This document shows, piece by piece, positions 20,298-31,103 of a stretch of 64,000 nt of DNA. The stretch lies in the NCBI GenBank assembly GCA_047967505.1, contig CM106540.1; one strand, 5' to 3'. A program made the translations under genes and the position numbers. A model generated the notes under the pieces. It did not search any database. It was not told the DNA's origin and worked only from the letters and a program-made list of their open reading frames with translations. The stretch comes from Dipteris shenzhenensis (lineage: Eukaryota; Polypodiophyta; Polypodiopsida; Gleicheniales). The stretch's first letter is position 1. Each line of letters begins with the position of its first letter.

Positions 20298-22460
20298 TTA
20301 AAAAAATTGGAATTCTTTTTTATTGCAAAAAAATCCCCAAAAAAGAGGATGGAGATCAGGGAAGGTTAAGAGGGTGGTAATAGCAAGGCTAAGTGAGGTT
20401 ATGAGGTTGGCAGAGAGAGTGGTTAGATGGCTCTTGATACACCACCGTTGTGCATTGTCGTGGGGCTCATTGGTGTTGTCTTCCATTGCCTCATTGTTGT
20501 GCACTAGCAATTGGAGTTCAAGCTTGGAGATGATTATCTTTTGGGAGTGCATCTCCTCCATTTTTTCTTTGTATTTCTGGTAGATGGATGTATATGCCTC
20601 CTTAAGCCTTTTCATTTGCATGGTGACCTTCACCTGTTTAGGAATGTCTTTAGTGGTATTGGACCATTGGTCCAAGACTTATGCTTGTGAAGTGCTGGCC
20701 TCTTTAGCGGTAGCAAGTTGGTCCTTTAGGATTCTACATGCTCTTGTAAGCTTATCAATGCTGAAGGCACATACTGCCAAAGACTATTTCATGTCTTCAA
20801 GATTGTCTTGGCAATCTTGGAGCTCTTCTTCTTTGTGAATTAGAGCGAGTCAAGCTTGTGCCACTACCTCCGTTTGTTGAGCATGTGCAGAGGTCAAGGA
20901 GTTATAGTAGGCATGTAGGATTGCTGTTGCTTGTACTGCTACTGTCAGCTGTGTTTGACTTTGGTGGAGGTTGGAGGTCACATCCCTCACTGCCTTCTCT
21001 TGAGCTTGGAGATCTTGATTCATGTGCACTTCTTCTACCTCCTTCTCATCTATTTGCACCCAAAGTGCCTTGACCTCTATGGCAATTTCCTAGAATTGGT
21101 CTTCCATTTCTATTGCAGAGTCTGTCTGTCCAATTCTCTTGCAAATTCTTCCTCGGCCAAGCTTGAATAGTTCGGACATTTGGATCATTTGGCTAGCTTG
21201 ATGTTGGAGAATGACAGATGGTAAAGAGGACTGGTGATACTGATAAAGTGGTGCCCATGTAGCCATCTTGATGATTCTGTAGTACTCGGGGGAGGTTTAA
21301 ATGGTATTTCAATCACTTATGTACAATAGTCATACTGTTGATCTGGCACTAGCTCCCCTTGTGCTCATCGACTGGCATGGCATCGATGCACGGTTCTAAT
21401 GCTGATGTAGCCTTAGGCTCTAGTTGCTACTGTAGTTGGAGATATATTGGTTGCAGTTGTGCACTGAGTTGTAGCATCTCGTGGGGCAATTCCTCAATTC
21501 CGACCTCTAGAATAGGCATTTCTTTTAAGGCATCTGCACTTGCATTATAAAAGTAGGAGAAGTTTGTGATGGCTTCCATACTGGTGAGAAGGGAATGTCC
21601 AACTCCTCAATTAGTTTTGGTGACTGGGGTAGAGTCATTTCTCATTCTTGTAGCTCTTTTTTGATGATTATAGCCAATAAGTGTGGAATTTTACATTTTT
21701 GGCCTAATGAACCATCTAGTTTTTTTGTGAAGAAGTGCTGGATCCAGTGTTGCTTTAGTTTCCTACTCAGCAAAACAAATGTGCAAAGTGGAAGGGATCA
21801 ATTCTTGCCGCACTTAACCCCCATGATTGTGGATAGGAATTGTGCTACTTCCTTGAGGCGAGGGTTAAGGATGATGCGAAGTAATATGCCATCCCTATGG
21901 AACAGTGTGCCCTTGGCAAGGAGAGGCTGTACTTCGAGAAACTTTGCATCAGCAGGCTATGTAGGGTATTTGGCACCTTGTGTTGGGAGTGAGAAAGCCC
22001 TTTGAATGATTGTACTATCGAGGATAATGCTGAGTGGCCTCTGATGTATAGTGATGGTACCGTACTTGCCAACTTGTGCATTACTAGAGTGGTAAGAATG
22101 GAGAAAGTCCCTGATGTATGTGGTCATTGTAGGATTGTCCTCTAATGCAAACTGCCTAGACTCCTTTGCTCTAAGTAAGATGTTGCTTCCTTGGAAAGAG
22201 CATAAGTTGATGTAGGTGGCCAAACAAGTTCGAGTGACTGGGCCCCGTCAATAGTTGTGTAGGCCGATGGTGACTGGGTTGGCATTTGTTCTTCTTGGTA
22301 ATGCACTGAATCCTCCTCGGAGCTATCGCTCTAGACCACAGATGCCTGTGGTCGTCGTGGTTGAGAGGATGTAGATGGCTGCAAACTCTGGAGGGGGTCT
22401 CGTGGTTGAGGCAGTGGGCTCTTTCTGTGCATCCTCTTTAGTGGCGGCATTTTTTCTGAA
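20298..22460 (-). pseudogene. Extra reading frame downstream of gypsy 2 pol, coiled-coil C-terminus
   Basis: On the minus strand, after integrase, a decayed frame of several hundred codons can be followed through stops and shifts. It has a Pro/Ser/Gln-rich start (MPPLKRMHRKSPLPQP, then SSQPRRPQASVV), a globular middle (CLATYINLCSFQGSNILLRA, TMTTYIRDFLHSYHSSNAQV, YGTITIHQRPLSIILD, QHWIQHFFTKKLDGS), and a long Gln/Glu/Lys coiled coil (QIDEKEVEEVHMNQDLQAQE, MKRLKEAYTSIYQKYKEKME). The function is unknown. Position and sense match an additional ORF between pol and the 3' LTR, and gypsy 3 has a similar layout. Confidence 0.5.
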
Positions 22461-22859
22461 CCTAAATCCATGTGCATGTGGTGTACCATTGATTTCATTA
22501 GATTAGTTGGCATGCAGGTATGACCTTTGTGTGTGTTTGTGAGAGATCTTTTTTTTAATATATGCCTTGAGAGTGTGGAATGAAAGTGTGTGGCACAATT
22601 ATTCATGCAATCATCTATGTGTCTAAGTGAAAGCATGTGAGTGCACGTGACCTAGTAGCTAGGTAGGGACTAACTATATGCTTTTTGTTTTTGCTGGGAT
22701 TTCATAGGGCAACTAGAACTCAGGCATCACTTCTGAGCCCTAGGTTAAAATTGATTGATGCTACCTGTATGTGCGAAGATGTACATATGCAAGTGAGTGC
22801 CCATGTGATACAATCTAATCTTAACTAAAAAAGACTTGGGTTTCCTAAATATTCATTTT

Positions 22860-25450
22860 TGTTGGGGATGGCTTGGGTGTTGAAGTAGTAGCACTTCAGT
22901 CGGCTCCAGTTTATTGTTGCATTGAGTTAAACTCCATCCAATGTTTCTAGTAGCATAGCTCTGATGGGATTCATCTTTCTTACTCGGTAGGGTTCTTGAC
23001 CTAGATACTTCAGTTTCCCCTTGTGTACTTTGGCATTGGATAACAAGACCAAGTCACCTTCCTTGTCGTCTTTAGCTTTAAGATTTCTATCAAACCATGC
23101 CTTTCTTCTACGTTTTTCTATGGTAGGTGACTAGTCTTGTCTCTGTATGCTTCTCCAACTGATAGAGTCTTTCTTTCAAGGATTCATGGTCTCCCATGCA
23201 TTCCTATACTGCTATGCATAGGCTTGGTATTACAAATCCTAGTGGGACCACAGCTTCAAGGCCATACACCAATTGAAAAGGTGTGTTCCCTATACTGACC
23301 TTCGATGTGGTTCTGTATGTCCATAAGGCTGCATTCAATTTCTCTACCCAATCAGATTGCTGTGGTTCCACTACCTTGGTGAGGATATTGCATAATATAT
23401 TGTTGGTGGATTTGGCCTGTCCATTCCCTTGGGGGTAGTAGGGTGTGCTTTTTTTATGGATTACCATAAAGCCAGACAAGAGTTCTTGGATTACCTCATT
23501 GACAAAATGTGTGCCTCTGTCCCAACACAATTTTAATGGGGCATTTGAATCAGGTGATCATATTCTTGTATAAGAATCTTGCTTTGCTTTTGGCATCTGC
23601 CTTTCTAACTGCTCTAGATTCATCCCATTTGGTAAAGTAATCAGTGGCCACAATGATGTAGTATGCCTATGTTCCCTTTGATGCTGGATGGATGGGGCCC
23701 ACATTGTCAATCCCCCATTTTTCAAATGGTTTTTGTGCAACAATTGTTTTTAGGGGATCAAAGTCTTTGTGTCATGGTTTAGTAGTCCATTGGCAAACAT
23801 CATAGCCTTTTACATATTCATAGGCACCTGCCCAAAGTGTTGGCCGCCAGTAGCCTGCGAGGAGGACTTTTCTTGCTGTGGCTTCCCCTTGGAACTATCC
23901 TCCTGCAATGCCTTCATGGACTTCACTCAAGATTTTTGGCATGATCAAATGAGCATTACACATCTTCTTAATACCCTAGTCCTTGCCCATCTTGTACAGT
24001 TGTCCTGTAATAAGTTGATATGGTGCAGCCTTTAAAATTACTTTTCTGGTATCCACTGCTTTCATTTCAGGGGGTGGTCTTCATACCATTAAGTACCCAA
24101 TGATATCTCCACACTACTCTAAAACAACATCTATTTGAAATGGTGATGCATCTGGCAAGTCGTCTTCTACTCCAGTGGCTTCTTCTCCCGACTTGACATG
24201 AGACATGTGATCGACAATGTAGTGTTGGGTACCTTTACGGAGCACTATTTTGAAGTTGAATTCTTGAAGCAAGAGGAGCCATCTGGTTATTCTTTTTGTT
24301 GTACACGGATGGTTTAGAAGATAAAGCAATGCTTGATGGTCAGTGTAGAAGACAAAATCATTTGCTGTAGTAGATAGTGCCGAAATTTCTTAACAATATA
24401 CACCATTGCTAGGGCTTCTCTTTCTGTGGTGGTATAGTTGATCTCTACATCATTGAGTTGTTGATTGGCGAAGTAGAATGGGTAGTCTTTCTTATGTTCA
24501 CCAGTTTGACAAAGCACACTCCCAATTGCATACTTGGATCCATCAGTATGAACATGAAAATCAATATCCCAATTGGGAGATATAAGGATGGGTGCTATGA
24601 TTAGGCACCACTTTAAAAGCTCAAAGGCTTGGTTGCACTCTTTTGTCAATAAGAATTCCACTAATAATTTGTAAAGTGGTCTAGCTATCATTGGCATACT
24701 GCAATATAAATCTTCTACAATAGCCGGCATGTCCCATAAAGACCTGTACACCTTTGGAATTTGTAGGAGGCAATTCCATGATGATTTTGATTTTGTCCAT
24801 GTCAGTTTGCAATCCCATGTTGAGAAACGATGTGTCCCAATACAACTCCGTGGGTGACCATGAACTGGCATTTTGTTGGATTGAGGGAGATACCATACTC
24901 CCTGCATTTGATTAGTATTGCTTCAAGACATTTGAAGTGGTCTTTTTTGTTCGAATGGAGGCACAAATCATCCAAGAACACCTATAAAAACTTATTGAAA
25001 AATGACTTGAAAGCTGTGAACATGACTCGCTGGAATGTGGCCGGGGCATTACAAAGGCCAAATGGCATGACTCTATATGCAAAAATACCCCATTCTATAA
25101 GAAAATGCTATTTTTGATTGCTCTTTAGGAGCAATTTGCACTTGGTTATAGCCATTGAAGCCATCCAAGAAGCTATATATTTCAAAACCTACCACCTTTT
25201 CCAACACTATTTCTGTTAAGGGTAGGGGCTAGTGATCCCTAATTGTGGCGACATTCACATTCTTTAAGTTTATGCATATTCTGAGCTTCTTGTTGCGTTT
25301 AGGCACAATGACGATGGGTGAAACCCAATCAGTGTCCTCTATCTTGTAGATGAATTCGACATCTAAGAGTTTTTCAATTCGTCATAAACCATGGTGCCAT
25401 ACTTAGGATTTGTATGATAAGGTCCACATACCTTAGGGTGGGCACCTTCC
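22860..25450 (-). pseudogene. Ty3/gypsy element 2 pol (RT, RNase H, integrase)
   Basis: In minus-strand order: RT with DWVSPIVIVPKRNKKLRICI, NLKNVNVAT, YSFLDGFNGYNQVQIAP and the FLDD catalytic motif near 24975; then YPFYFANQQLNDVEINYTTT and EREALAMVY of RNase H; RITRWLLLLQEFNFKIV; the integrase zinc-binding region; KWGIDNVGPIHPASKG; YYIIVATDYFTKW; and the core RGTHFVNEVIQELL, KSTPYYPQGNGQAKSTNN with TPFQLVYGLEAVVPL. Many stops and shifts. No gag or LTR could be assigned; the upstream end stops at about 25450, next to a CA repeat. Confidence 0.88.
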
Positions 25451-25509
25451 CTTACGGTGAACTACCCACAAGCTCTTAGATGCATATACATCTATGCAAC
25501 ACTCAAACA

Positions 25510-25510
<1 letters not shown>

Positions 25511-25540
<30 letters not shown>
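25511..25540. repeat. (CA)n microsatellite
   Basis: About 15 CA units in CA-rich surroundings (25500-25620). Confidence 0.9.
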
Positions 25541-25544
<4 letters not shown>

Positions 25545-25769
25545 TCACATGTACACACTTGGGTGCACATAACATACTTGCACACACCACCGCATACATG
25601 TGCACGTGCACATGCACACATACATATACATGTCAAAGAAGAGAGACTAGTCTAGCTTGCCATCAATGGACTTGGACTAGATTGTGGGCGATTTGTGACT
25701 GCATTAGTCACTCAAGATGCACCACCAGCATTTCAAGTCATGTCAAACATTCTCATGCAAGAGCAATTG

Positions 25770-26060
25770 AGATGCACTCTCAAGATAGATTCTAAGAATC
25801 ATGACATTGCCTTCATAGCAAGATGAATCAAAAGAGGGTCGTATAGAGGAAGAGGCAATAATTTTGGACTCCCTAGCAACAAAGGCACAGGCCAATAGAT
25901 AGTCTCCATCGTCATTGACTTAGAGTCCTCTTACATAGAGGGGGACATGGAATCCTAGAGGTAGAGGCAACTCTAGAAGAGGAGGAAATCAAGGAAGTAC
26001 TCCTAGACATGAGGGAAAGTGAAACTATTGTGGTATACCAGGACATTGGGAGCTAGAATG
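25770..26060 (+). pseudogene. Copia-like gag remnant with zinc knuckle
   Basis: Plus-strand reading with Arg/Gly-rich stretches (RGSYRGRGNNFG, then GGNQGSTPRHEGK) leading to NYCGIPGHWELECRR. This is a CCHC knuckle in which the first Cys codon has become TGA. It joins element E abruptly near 26060 at a short shared AGAA..GGTGG stretch. It differs in sequence from the A/E/F gag, so it is a separate element's remnant. Confidence 0.6.
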
Positions 26061-27120
26061 TAGAAGGTGGTGCATCTTCTTTAGGACGAACTTCAAAAGA
26101 AACTGTCTTCTACTCAAATGCTGGAAGAGGTAGAGGCAGAGGTAGAGCAAGCCGATCTGTAGGCCATGACAGAAATCAAAATATGCAGCAAATTCAAGAA
26201 AACCAGTCCTATGAAGGAGGACATGGTAACTTTAGAGGCAGGGAAAGCCAAAGAGGTCGTGGTAGATGACAGAGAGGCAAAAATGCAAACAGCAATGTTG
26301 AATGCTACTACTATGGTAAAATGGATCATATGGTTAAAGATTGCTATAAAAAGCAGAATGACATCATGGCTGATAATCACAGCAAGGCAATTATGCATCC
26401 TCTAGTAGATAGGGTGATGACAGAAATGAGCATTTGTTTATGATGCAGCACATGACCAATTCTGAAACAAGTGCAGAAGAAAGCAATGTCATGTGGTATG
26501 TTGACTTAGGTGCATCTAACCACATGACAGGTCATGCATAATGGATGCAGAATGCAAGGAAAATGAAAAGACCAAGATTTGTGAAGACTGGTGATGATAC
26601 TGTACATCTTATTGTGCAGATTGGTAAATTTCCTTTGTCTATGCAGGATGGAAAAAAGAAATACATGTTTGATGTATTTCATGTCCCGAATATATCACCA
26701 AGAACCTGGTTTCTGTTGGTCAAATAGTTGAGCAAGGCTTGCAGGTCAGATTTAATTCTCATGGATACTTTATTGAGGATATGAAAAATAAAGGTCGCTT
26801 GATAGCAAAAGGGAAGAAAAAGAGTAGGATGTTTACGTTGGATGCGAACATGCCTGAATTGAGTACAACAATGTTTGCACATGGGACCGGTGTAGTTGTA
26901 GATATTGATATCTGACATAAACGCATTGATTATGTTAATATACAGTGACTTAAATTAATGCAGGTCCAAAATATTGTTGCAGGATTGCCTAAGTTCAAGG
27001 TTACAGAAATGCATAAGGTATGTGAAGCTTATCAATTTGAAAAACAAGCAAGGAAACCATTTCCTAGACATGTTGAAGCAAGGAAACCATTTCCTAGACA
27101 TGTTGAAGAGAGCAAGAGGC
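26061..27120 (+). pseudogene. Element E gag end, protease and HHCC region
   Basis: Starts at GGASS and KETVFYSNAGRGRGRGRAS. The zinc knuckle is decayed (CYYYGKMDHMVKDCYKK, second Cys lost). The protease motif is changed to DLGASNHMTG near 26503-26532. The HHCC region near 26900-27060 has CEAYQFEKQARKPFPRHV. A perfect 30-bp tandem duplication near 27047-27106 repeats EARKPFPRHV in frame. Multiple stops. Confidence 0.85.
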
Positions 27121-27870
27121 CATTGGAATTAATACACTCTGATGTGTGGACTACTAAAGCTGCATCTATTGGAGGCTGTCTTTTTTAATCACTTTTATTG
27201 ATGACTACATCAGAAAAGTTGGGTGTATTTTATGAAAAAGAAAAGTGAAGTGTTTGGGAATTTCAAAGCTTTTAAAGCTATGGTTGAGAAAGAAACAGGC
27301 CTGCAAATAACATGCCTAAGGTCAGATGGAGGGAGAGAGTACCTCTCAAATGAGTTTGCAAGGTTCCTGCAGAAGCATGGCATAAAGCAGCAATATTCAT
27401 GCACTCATACCCCACAGAAAAATGGACTTGCGGAAAGGAAAAACATGCATATTAGAGAGGTATCTCGTGCCATGCTCAACGAAAAAGACCTGCCAAATTA
27501 TTATTTTACTGAAGCAATTGCTACAGCAGTCTACATAATGAATAGGACTCCCACTGTAGCAATACATGGCATGATGCCAGAGGAGAGGTATACTGGTAGG
27601 AAACCAGATATTTCTCATTTGAAAGTTTTTTGTTGCATTGCCTATGTTCATGTGCCAGATGAGTTGAGATCCAAGTTGGATCCAAAAGCTGAGAAGTGCA
27701 TCTTTATTGGTTATTCTCTGCAACAGAAAGGGTATAGATGCTATAACGCTTCTACTCATAAGTTTACAATAAGCAGAGATGTTTTTGATGAGATGAGCAG
27801 CTGGTATAAATCAATAAATGTGATTGATGATGTAGATGCACAAAATGGTAATGCAGCACAGACTTCATAG
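27121..27870 (+). pseudogene. Element E integrase core and C-terminus
   Basis: Integrase with all three catalytic acidic positions visible: Asp in LIHSDVWTTKAASIGG (27130-27175), Asp in TCLRSDGGREYLSNEF (near 27325) and Glu in NGLAERKNMHIREVSRAML (near 27430). The C-terminal part has YYFTEAIATAVYIMNRTPTV, GRKPDISHLKVFCCIAYVHV and KCIFIGYSLQQKGYRCYN. One frame change near 27190-27220 separates the first Asp from the rest. Confidence 0.88.
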
Positions 27871-27913
27871 CAGCAATCACAAAATATTAGTGGACCTGTA
27901 GTGTCCTCTAGTA

Positions 27914-28816
27914 GTGGTTCACATACTTCCATGGATAGGCAGATTGAGATCAAGAGGATCTCCTCAAAGCAATGCAGATAGTGGTATGCAAGTAATACAA
28001 AAAGGAAAAGAGAAAGTATATCAGTCCATGTTTGATGTAAATGCAGGTCACTCTTATGTGGATGGTGAATGCAGTGGCTCAGAACAGAGCCTTGATGATG
28101 AGTTGGGTATTCCTTCTATTGTTATACCTAGAGTAAGGAAGACAAGGGATGTTTTGAGAGCACCTGGTAGTGAGCCTATTTTATGCAAGTCTACCAGAGT
28201 TAAGTATCCTATGGATAGGCTGAAATATGATGGATTCACAGCCATTCACTATGCCTATATGGTCAAAGTGATACATGAACAAGAACCCACTTCTTTTGAG
28301 TAAGCCATGGAAAAAGAAAAATGAGAGAAAACCATGGATGAAGAAATGGATGCCTTGGAAGCAAATGCTACATGGGAATTAGTGCCTTTGCCTAAAGACA
28401 AGGATGCAATTGGCTGCAAGTGGGTTTATAAGGTAAAGCACAATGCATATGGCTCTGTGAACAGATACAAGGCAAGATTAGTTGTCAAGGGGTATGCACA
28501 GAGATATGGTATTGATTATGAAGAAACATTCAGTCCGGTTGCAAGGATGGGAACCGTAAGAACAGTCATTGCTATGGCTGCATCAAAGGGATGGTCTTTA
28601 CATCAAATGGATGTAAAGATAGGACAGTATCTTGTCACTATTGGCTTTCAAATTTCCAAGGCAGATTTCTCACTTTATGTGAGAAAAACAGAGAAAGGCA
28701 TTCTGCTGCTTATCATTTATGTTGATGATTTAATCATCACAGGTGATAGTGATGAAGATATCCTTCATGTGAAAATGCTATTGAAGCAGAAGTTTGAGAT
28801 AAAGGATTTGGGATAG
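27914..28816 (+). pseudogene. Element E reverse transcriptase with internal deletion
   Basis: Linker and RT: MDEEMDALEANATWELVPLP, GCKWVYKVKHNAYGSVNRYK, YGIDYEETFSPVARMGTVRT, then HQMDVK joined directly to IGQYLVTIGFQISKADFSLY. Compared with A, the NAFFHGDLQ to ALYGLKQAPRAW block is deleted. The catalytic YVDD is present at 28718-28729. Confidence 0.88.
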
Positions 28817-28893
28817 CTGCGTTACTTCTTGGGCATTGAGGTGATTAGATCCACAAGTGGGATATGGCTCTTGCAGAGTAGTATGGATGAGAC

Positions 28894-29654
28894 ATGCTGT
28901 CCAATGGGATGACAGGCTGTAAGCCTATTTCAGTTCCTTTGGAGCAGAATGTGAAGTTAAAAACAGATGTAGGTGAGCTTCTGGAAGACCCTACTATGTA
29001 CAGACGCATAGTAGGAAGTTTGATTTATATGACTATTACCAGGCCAGATTTAAGCTATGCTGTTGGGTTGGTAAGTCAATTTATGCAAGCTCCAAGGAAA
29101 CCACATTTGGATGCGGCTAGATGCGTACTGAGGTATGTGAAGTCCACATTACAGTATGGACTATTTTATGACTTGGGTTCATAATCAGTTGCATGGATAC
29201 AACACTGATGCTGATTGGGCTAGTAGTATTTCTGATGGACAATCTACTAGTGAATATGTGTTCTCTTTTGAGAGTGTTGCAGTCGCTTAGAGCAGCAAGA
29301 AACAGCCTACAATTACCTTGTCGAGCACAGAGGCTGAGTATAGGGGTGCAGCAATGGCTGCATGTGAGGTAGCTTGGTTGCGTAAGCTACTTTATGATTA
29401 TGCATCAGTCTACAAATGAGCCAGTTGTCATTTATTGCGACAACATGAGCAGTATACACTAAGCAAATAACCCAGTCTATCATGCTAGAACAAAGCACAT
29501 TGAGGTGCATTATCACTATGTGTGAGAGAAGGTTCTAGTAGGTTTTATTGATCTAGTTTATGTCAACACAAAGGATCAGATAGCTGACATATTCACGAAG
29601 GCATTGGATGCAGAGAAGCTGCACAAGTTCAAAGACCTGCTTGGTGTGCAAGAA
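28894..29654 (+). pseudogene. Element E RNase H region
   Basis: Reads GMTGCKPISVPLEQNVKL, RIVGSLIYMTITRPDLSYAV, SQFMQAPRKPHLDAARCVLR, then after shifts TDADWA-like, LSSTEAEYRGAAMAACEVAW, CDNMSS and DIFTKALDAEKLHKFKD. Only one copy of the segment tandemly duplicated in A is present here. Confidence 0.85.
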
Positions 29655-30010
29655 TTGAGATATCGAGCTCCACTCGTGATATGCCAAGGTGACCGTTGTG
29701 CATTTATGTCACCGACTTGTTAGCTGTATGTGCGATTGATACACCAACCATGAATAATAGCTGGATGACAGCTATCTTTATGTGCTCTAGTTAGTGGCTC
29801 AGTTAGTATGCCACCTAGGTTAGCTGAGTTTGGTTTGAGACCCACATATAGGATTCAACTATTCCTTTTGTACGTAGAGAGAGTTCTTTTAGCTTTCACA
29901 ACTAAGAAGAGAACAACTCTTTTCAACCTGCACCTTTGTGTGTATTCCCCCATTGTGTATGTGAGAAAGCTGCAAGTGAGACTCCTTACTTCTCTCTCAC
30001 TCTCTTCACA
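29655..30010 (+). repeat. 3' LTR of element E, 5' end deleted
   Basis: Begins GAGATATCGAGCTCCACTCG and ends CACTCTCTTCACA, matching the reverse complement of A's LTR with many substitutions. The polypurine tract and first LTR bases are missing: AAGAATTG runs straight into AGATATCGA. Confidence 0.85.
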
Positions 30011-30196
30011 ATATCCACACAAAAGGTAGGTGATCATCATTAATAAAACCACAAGGCTCCGAGATACAAGTGATGAGACTAGAGAGTAGAGGTAGTAACA
30101 TAAAATGAGAAATTTTCTACAGATCATCAAATCCTTGCAATCTAAATATCCTCTTTGAGGTGGAGCAAATGAAGATATGTGAGTTGAGGGATGGAG

Positions 30197-30588
30197 GTAG
30201 ATAGTATGAGTGGTATATATCCACTCATGGAGATGGTGAGGGTGAAGTAGACAATTGATAGCTCACTCATCTGGATTTCTTTATTGACCCTGAAGGGAAA
30301 ACCATTGTTCAACCAATGGTTTAGTACGGTTATCATGCTTATTGTGAAATGCCTCTGGATTCAATTTCAAAGAATGAGTCCGAGAAGAAGACTTACATGT
30401 CACCAAACGAATAACAAGGATACTTGTCACTAGATCATCTTTCTCATATTTTAGCACTCCCTTTACAAGCTATGCAACAAGAGAGAATGTTTTTTGGTAA
30501 TGCACAAAAATGGCGAGCACTCTCTCTCTCCTCTCTTCTCTCTCTCCTCTCGTCTCTCTTTATGTTCCTTTATTCTCTCTCTATCTCA

Positions 30589-30625
<37 letters not shown>

Positions 30626-31103
30626 CCATCTCCTTTCCTATCCCATTTCCCTCCACACCTTGCTCCCCCCCCCCCCCCCCACTCATACATCCATTCATGG
30701 AGATAGATAGTATGAGTGGTATACATCCACTCATGGAGATGGTGAGGATGAAGTAGACAATTGATAGCTCACTCATGTGGATTTGCTTATTGACCCTTAA
30801 GGGAAAACCATTGTTCAACCAATGGTTTAGTACGGTTATCATGCCTATTGCAGATTCAATTTCAAAGAACGAGTCCGAGAAGAAGACTTACGTGTCACCA
30901 AACGAATAACAAGGATACTTGTCACTAGATCATCTTTCTCATATTTTGGCAGTCCCTTTACAAGCTATGCAACAAGAGAGAATGTTTTTTGGTGAGCATC
31001 TTTCATCTTGTATGCACAAAAATGGCGAGCGCTCTCTCTCCTCTCTCCTCTCTTTTCTCTTCTCTCTTTATGTTCCTTTACTCTCTCTCTCTCTCTCTCT
31101 CTC
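30197..31103. repeat. ~500-bp tandem duplication with CT repeats
   Basis: 30197-30702 and 30703-31103 share GATAGTATGAGTGGTATA, the imperfect palindrome ACCATTG-TTCAAC-CAATGGT, the segment ending GCAACAAGAGAGAATGTTTT, and a CT microsatellite (30595-30622 and about 31080-31103). The first copy also holds a run of about 16 C at 30665-30680. No coding signal. Confidence 0.88.

Larger units (their letters stand above)
26061..30010 (+). mobile_element. Copia element E (A family), 5'-truncated and decayed
   Basis: Plus-strand copia of the same family as A. It begins within gag, keeps protease, integrase, part of RT and RNase H, and ends in a family LTR. The 5' LTR, PBS and gag N-terminus are missing. 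Many stops are present, including Trp-to-stop changes. It is the best guide to the integrase sequence missing from A. Confidence 0.9.
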
